A stretch of DNA of 64,000 nt from GCA-2746365 sp963711255 (GTDB lineage: Bacteria > Pseudomonadota > Gammaproteobacteria > SZUA-229): assembly GCA_963711255.1 (NCBI GenBank), contig CAVQDO010000007.1:1-64000 (forward strand). Reading direction: 5' to 3'. Both the position numbers and the translations under genes were made by a program. How positions within the stretch are numbered: the stretch's first letter is position 1; each line of letters begins with the position of its first letter. Below the pieces are notes generated by a model. It searched no databases. It saw only the letters and a program-made list of their open reading frames with translations, and was not told the origin of the DNA. Of the stretch, positions 60,760 through 64,000 are shown piece after piece.

Positions 60760-61650
60760 ATGGATTTTAAAGATTACTACGACATCATGGGTGTTAAACG
60801 CGATGCCAGTCAGGACGAGATAAAACGAGCTTACCGAAAACTGGCACGAAAATATCACCCGGATGTGAGTAAAGAATCGAATGCAGAAATTCGTTTCAAA
60901 GAAGTCGGTGAGGCTTATGAAGTGCTCAAAGACCCGGAGAAACGCGCTGCCTATGATCAGTTAGGTGCAAACTACAAAGCCGGTCAGGACTTCGATCCAC
61001 CACCAAACTGGGATGCCGGTTTTGAATTCAGCGGTGGCGGTTTTACCGACGGCGATGCTTCGGCTTACAGCAGTTTTTTTGAATCATTATTTGGCGCTGG
61101 TGGTGGCCGTGGCGCTGGACCAGCCTATAGCGGTCGTAGCCAGCGAGGTTTTCAGATGCCGGGTGAAGACCATCATGCCAAGGTTTTAATCGACCTCGAA
61201 GATGCCTTCCACGGTGCGACTCGAAGTATTGCACTGAATTCGCCGCAACTGGATAACAGTGGACACGTGGTGACTAAACAGCGCACACTAAGCGTTAAAA
61301 TACCAAAAGGCGTAAAACAGGGGCAGCGTATTCGCCTTACAGGGCAGGGCTCTCCCGGCGCTGGTGGTGGCCGTGCTGGTGATCTTTACCTGGAAATTGA
61401 GTTTAAGCCGCACCAGATTTATCGTGTCGATGGCGCAGACATTTATATTGATCTGCCAATAACACCGTGGGAAGCTGCACTGGGTGCAACAGTAAAAGTA
61501 CCTACACCTGCTGGTTCGGTTGATCTTAAAATACCAAAAGGCACCGCGAGTGGTAAAAAACTGCGCATGAAAGAGCGCGGTATACCCGGTAAGTCTGCAG
61601 GCAATCTTTACGTGGTTCCGCAAATCACCCTGCCACCGGCGGATGACTGA
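60760..61650 (+). CDS. cbpA: DnaJ-class chaperone CbpA
   Basis: A 296-residue co-chaperone. The J domain (1-70) has the HPD motif in RKYHPDVSKES, a Gly/Phe-rich linker follows (GFEFSGGGFTDGDASAYSSFFESLFGAGGG), and C-terminal substrate-binding domains come next without a zinc finger, as in CbpA rather than DnaJ. Its partner CbpM-like gene is 73 bp downstream. CbpA replaces DnaJ under stress or in stationary phase. Confidence 0.93.
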   Translation: MDFKDYYDIMGVKRDASQDEIKRAYRKLARKYHPDVSKESNAEIRFKEVGEAYEVLKDPEKRAAYDQLGANYKAGQDFDPPPNWDAGFEFSGGGFTDGDASAYSSFFESLFGAGGGRGAGPAYSGRSQRGFQMPGEDHHAKVLIDLEDAFHGATRSIALNSPQLDNSGHVVTKQRTLSVKIPKGVKQGQRIRLTGQGSPGAGGGRAGDLYLEIEFKPHQIYRVDGADIYIDLPITPWEAALGATVKVPTPAGSVDLKIPKGTASGKKLRMKERGIPGKSAGNLYVVPQITLPPADD

Positions 61651-61722
61651 TGCAGCCATAGCAATGTATCGTAAAATGGAACGTGAACAGGCGTATAACC
61701 CACGCAGTAAACTGGGAGTGTA

Positions 61723-62073
61723 ATGACTATGACGCAAAACATGAAACCTGAAACACTGACTGGCATTCTGCTTGATGAACAGGCCGAGCTGTCGTTGAAT
61801 GAACTCAGCAGGGCCTGCTCCAGTTCGGCAGAGCGGATTATCGCACTGGTGGAAGAAGGTGCACTGGAACCGAGAGGGGCTATCAGTCATCAGCAGCAGA
61901 CGCAGTGGCGATTTTCCTGTAGCAGCCTGAAAAAGGCACGTACAGCAGTGCGCCTGCAGCAGGACCTTGGCATTAACCTTGCCGGCGTAGCACTGGCCAT
62001 TGACCTGCTTGATGAAATCGAAAGCTTACGAAGCCGCCTGGCACAATTAAGCAATGAATCGACAAAATTTTAA
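61723..62073 (+). CDS. cbpM: CbpM-like chaperone modulator
   Basis: A 116-residue MerR-like helix protein that in other bacteria binds the CbpA J domain and blocks it. The N-terminal winged-helix-like part LSLNELSRACSSSAERIIALVEEGALEP and the coiled C-terminal tail (VALAIDLLDEIESLRSRLAQL) match the CbpM layout. The gene has a GGGAG site. Two ATG codons six bases apart (61723, 61729) are possible. Confidence 0.88.
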   Translation: MTMTQNMKPETLTGILLDEQAELSLNELSRACSSSAERIIALVEEGALEPRGAISHQQQTQWRFSCSSLKKARTAVRLQQDLGINLAGVALAIDLLDEIESLRSRLAQLSNESTKF

Positions 62074-62158
62074 CGAGATAGTGATATAAATTATTTAACT
62101 GCACTTATAACGTTATACAATGGCCGTATAACTAGTCAGATGTAACCGAGGGAATATA

Positions 62159-62683
62159 ATGAAAAAAAACAACCCTGTAGATCCACTCGATGCCATGGGC
62201 GCTGCCTATGAAACCATGTACGAACGTGTTGCAGAAAGCCTGAAAAATGTCAAAGAACACACCGGCCCGGTACTGCACAAATTCATTGAAGAAGCCAGGG
62301 ACAAAGCGGTTACCCTGGATGAACTTACCGAAGAAGATGCTGAAAAACTCACCGTCTGGCTGAAACGCGATCTGGATGATGCCATTGATCACCTGGCAGA
62401 AACGGACGATGAACTGAAAGACTGGCTGGGCTTCGAAACCACAGTAATCGAAAGCGCCTTCCTGCACATGCTGCTGGATACCGCCGACCAGACCACTCTC
62501 GAACTGCTGCGTATGAAAGAAAACGCCAAGCTGCCTTCCGATTACCATACCGGCGAAATCACCGGCCCGGGAAGCCTGATCTGTGACGAGTGTGGCGAAA
62601 AACTGCACTTTCACAAAGCCGGCCATATTCCCCCATGCCCGAAATGCCACGGCACGCTTTATCATCGCATATTGATCGAATAA
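62159..62683 (+). CDS. Zinc-ribbon protein YbeL-like (DUF1451)
   Basis: A 174-residue protein. The N-terminal two thirds are charged and helical (DAMGAAYETMYERVAESL, VTLDELTEEDAEKLTVWLKRDLDDA), and the C-terminus has a zinc ribbon with C-x2-C pairs (LICDECGEKL and PPCPKCHGTLYHR). This is the DUF1451/YbeL pattern. Function unknown. A GAGG site precedes the ATG. Confidence 0.85.
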   Translation: MKKNNPVDPLDAMGAAYETMYERVAESLKNVKEHTGPVLHKFIEEARDKAVTLDELTEEDAEKLTVWLKRDLDDAIDHLAETDDELKDWLGFETTVIESAFLHMLLDTADQTTLELLRMKENAKLPSDYHTGEITGPGSLICDECGEKLHFHKAGHIPPCPKCHGTLYHRILIE

Positions 62684-62721
62684 AGCGGTTTAGTACTTAA
62701 ATACCTGTATATAACAGTGCA

Positions 62722-62748
62722 CACTGCGCAGAATAATTCTGCACAGTG
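62722..62748. repeat. Intergenic hairpin
   Basis: CACTG-C-GCAGAA, loop TAA, TTCTGC-A-CAGTG: an 11-bp stem with one mismatch and no T tract, between the zinc-ribbon and mutarotase genes. Confidence 0.5.
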
Positions 62749-62810
62749 CGTGATTAATCAGTAATCACAAGTCATAATCAATCACAATAATTCAGCACGG
62801 AAAACATCCC

Positions 62811-63680
62811 ATGAAACTGGAACACCTGAACGAGAACCACGGCCTTAAAACCAGCAAACATCACCTTTGCTTTACTGCAGGTAAAGGCGATATTCCTTTG
62901 ATCGAAGTACAGAATGAACACGCAAAGGCGGTTATCAGTCTGCAGGGTGCGCAGGTGCTTAGCTGGATACCCAATGGCGAGGAAGAAGTGATATGGGTTT
63001 CGGACGAGGCAAAATTCGCGAAGGGCAAGTCTGTACGCGGCGGCATTCCTATCTGCTGGCCATGGTTCGGTGCGCATGAGTCCAATCCAGCATTTCCCGC
63101 ACACGGTTTTGCGCGTACCACCATGTGGCAAATTTCCTGTACCGAAGAACTGGATGATGGCAGTACACGCATTACCTTTCTCACCAGTCCGCTGCCGGAA
63201 ACGAAAGACATGTGGCCGGCGGATTGCAGTGTGCAGTATCAGTTGACTATTGGCTCAAAGCTGGAAATGGAACTGATTACCCACAACAATGGCGAGCAGG
63301 CATTCACCATCGGCCAGGCGCTGCATACCTATTTCAATGTCGGCGATATCAGCGATGTTTTAGTGCACGGTCTCGACGAAGCGAGTTATCTCGACAAGCT
63401 TGAAAACTTCGAACAGAAAGTCCAGCACGGTCCGGTTTTGATTAACGAAGAAGTCGATCGAATTTATATCGATACCACCTGCGATTGTGTGATTGAAGAT
63501 AAATCGCTAAAGCGAAATATCGTTATTAACAAGTGCGGCAGTCACTCGACAGTGGTCTGGAACCCGTGGCAGGAAACCGCCGAAAAAATGGGTGACCTGG
63601 GCGAAGAGGGTTATAAGAAAATGCTATGCGTCGAAAGCTGCAATGCAGCTACCGATGTCATAACTATCGAAGCCGGGTAA
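62811..63680 (+). CDS. D-hexose-6-phosphate mutarotase
   Basis: A 289-residue aldose-1-epimerase-fold protein of the YeaD group, which interconverts anomers of glucose-6-phosphate and related sugars. Visible signatures: VSLQGAQVLSWIPNG, KSVRGGIPICWPWFGAH, AHGFARTTMWQIS (catalytic His region) and ALHTYFNVGD, with the later EVDRIYIDT. Length is normal. It is preceded by a hairpin and is probably its own unit. Confidence 0.9.
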   Translation: MKLEHLNENHGLKTSKHHLCFTAGKGDIPLIEVQNEHAKAVISLQGAQVLSWIPNGEEEVIWVSDEAKFAKGKSVRGGIPICWPWFGAHESNPAFPAHGFARTTMWQISCTEELDDGSTRITFLTSPLPETKDMWPADCSVQYQLTIGSKLEMELITHNNGEQAFTIGQALHTYFNVGDISDVLVHGLDEASYLDKLENFEQKVQHGPVLINEEVDRIYIDTTCDCVIEDKSLKRNIVINKCGSHSTVVWNPWQETAEKMGDLGEEGYKKMLCVESCNAATDVITIEAG

Positions 63681-63785
63681 AGAGCATCATTTATGGGTGC
63701 AGTACGTGGTTAATCGAACTTAATTATTTCCTGTACCCTGGCCGTTGTTCGCGGAATAAATTATTCAGCCTGTCCCTAGGCTTCA

Positions 63786-63872
63786 CCACTTCGTGGCTTA
63801 CGTGAAAAATTGTTGCAAACAATTTTTTCCGCTCCTACGTCGTCGGTACTGTAGGAGCGCTTTTCAAAGCGC
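63786..63872. repeat. REP-like hairpin cluster
   Basis: Four successive hairpins: CCAC-TTC-GTGG; AAAAATTGTT-GCA-AACAATTTTT; CGCTCCTAC with GTAGGAGCG; GCGCTTT-TC-AAAGCGC. The GTAGGAGCG...CGCGA portion matches the common gammaproteobacterial GTAGGAGC-type REP element. The rest of 63681-64000 holds no gene. Confidence 0.75.
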
Positions 63873-64000
63873 GATTTCTATCAGGTTACACCCGCATCAG
63901 CTCAGAATTAATTACCTTCGAGATGCCAGGCTTTATGCGATAAAATACTTTAACAATACTATTTAAGATATTGATTAATAGATTAATTAATCTAAAGCCT

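Noticed and set aside
61288..61890. A 200-codon frame antisense to cbpA
   Set aside because: It lies opposite well-conserved CbpA and CbpM coding sequence and lacks a start signal.
62132..62665. A 177-codon frame antisense to the zinc-ribbon gene
   Set aside because: The plus-strand gene has a ribosome site and a clear C-x2-C zinc ribbon; the antisense frame is Phe/Gln-rich and opens inside the plus-strand gene.

Overview
The window reads as chromosomal DNA of a sulfur-oxidising gammaproteobacterium, at moderate GC (roughly 47 percent by eye). Evidence for this: an aprM-aprB-aprA operon (membrane-anchored APS reductase of the type used by sulfur oxidisers), a cysteine-free DsrC-like protein, and a secreted DsrE-like protein paired with a SoxH-like metallo-hydrolase. 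Typical gammaproteobacterial linkages are also present: uvrY-uvrC-pgsA-tRNA(Gly)-tRNA(Cys)-tRNA(Leu), acs-crbR-crbS-yjcH-actP, and cbpA-cbpM. I cannot name the genus. No phage, insertion sequence or CRISPR array was found.

Layout. 1-8.1 kb: a FadE-type acyl-CoA dehydrogenase cut by the window edge, a permuted papain-like amidase, a class V aminotransferase, a CYTH phosphatase, then uvrY, uvrC and pgsA. 8.1-9.8 kb: three tRNA genes. The tRNA-Leu(UAA) gene is preceded by five tandem copies of its own 5' part and followed by two extra copies of its own 3' end inside a hairpin-rich repeat. 9.8-18.0 kb: a complete nine-gene V/A-type ATPase operon (order G/H-C-I-K-F-E-A-B-D). 18.3-21.6 kb: aprMBA with a strong terminator. 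21.7-27.4 kb: a SlyD-like chaperone, a TPR protein, a 53-residue small protein, DUF4279, the DsrE-like/metallo-hydrolase pair and small proteins of unknown role.

27.6-35.8 kb: a LysR regulator divergent from a DevBCA-like ABC exporter; a second LysR regulator divergent from a CBS protein, a fused DsrC-like protein and an HPP membrane protein. 35.8-53.8 kb: an acetate and acetylation region. It holds a histone-deacetylase-family protein (AcuC-like), a Pat-type acetyl-CoA-synthetase-like acetyltransferase, cytochrome b561, a nitroreductase, a DcaP-like porin whose signal peptide is frameshifted, acetyl-CoA synthetase, the CrbR/CrbS two-component system, and the acetate permease genes yjcH-actP, followed by a cNMP/CBS/DUF294 protein and a DnaQ-like exonuclease. 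The promoters of acs and yjcH-actP share the same inverted repeat, a good candidate for the CrbR operator.

54.5-63.7 kb: two small proteins, a three-gene signalling unit (OmpR-type regulator, LysM-FecR periplasmic protein, CHASE2 histidine kinase) with 11-bp-phased direct repeats upstream, a cbpA-cbpM chaperone pair behind a perfect FNR-type box, a zinc-ribbon protein and a hexose-6-phosphate mutarotase. The window ends in a REP-like hairpin cluster.

The most unusual items are the tRNA-Leu-derived repeat arrays, the DsrC-like fusion lacking both redox cysteines, the shared N/C-terminal module in the split CBS/HPP pair, the candidate CrbR operator pair and the porin frameshift. All family assignments come from reading motifs by eye; no database search was possible.
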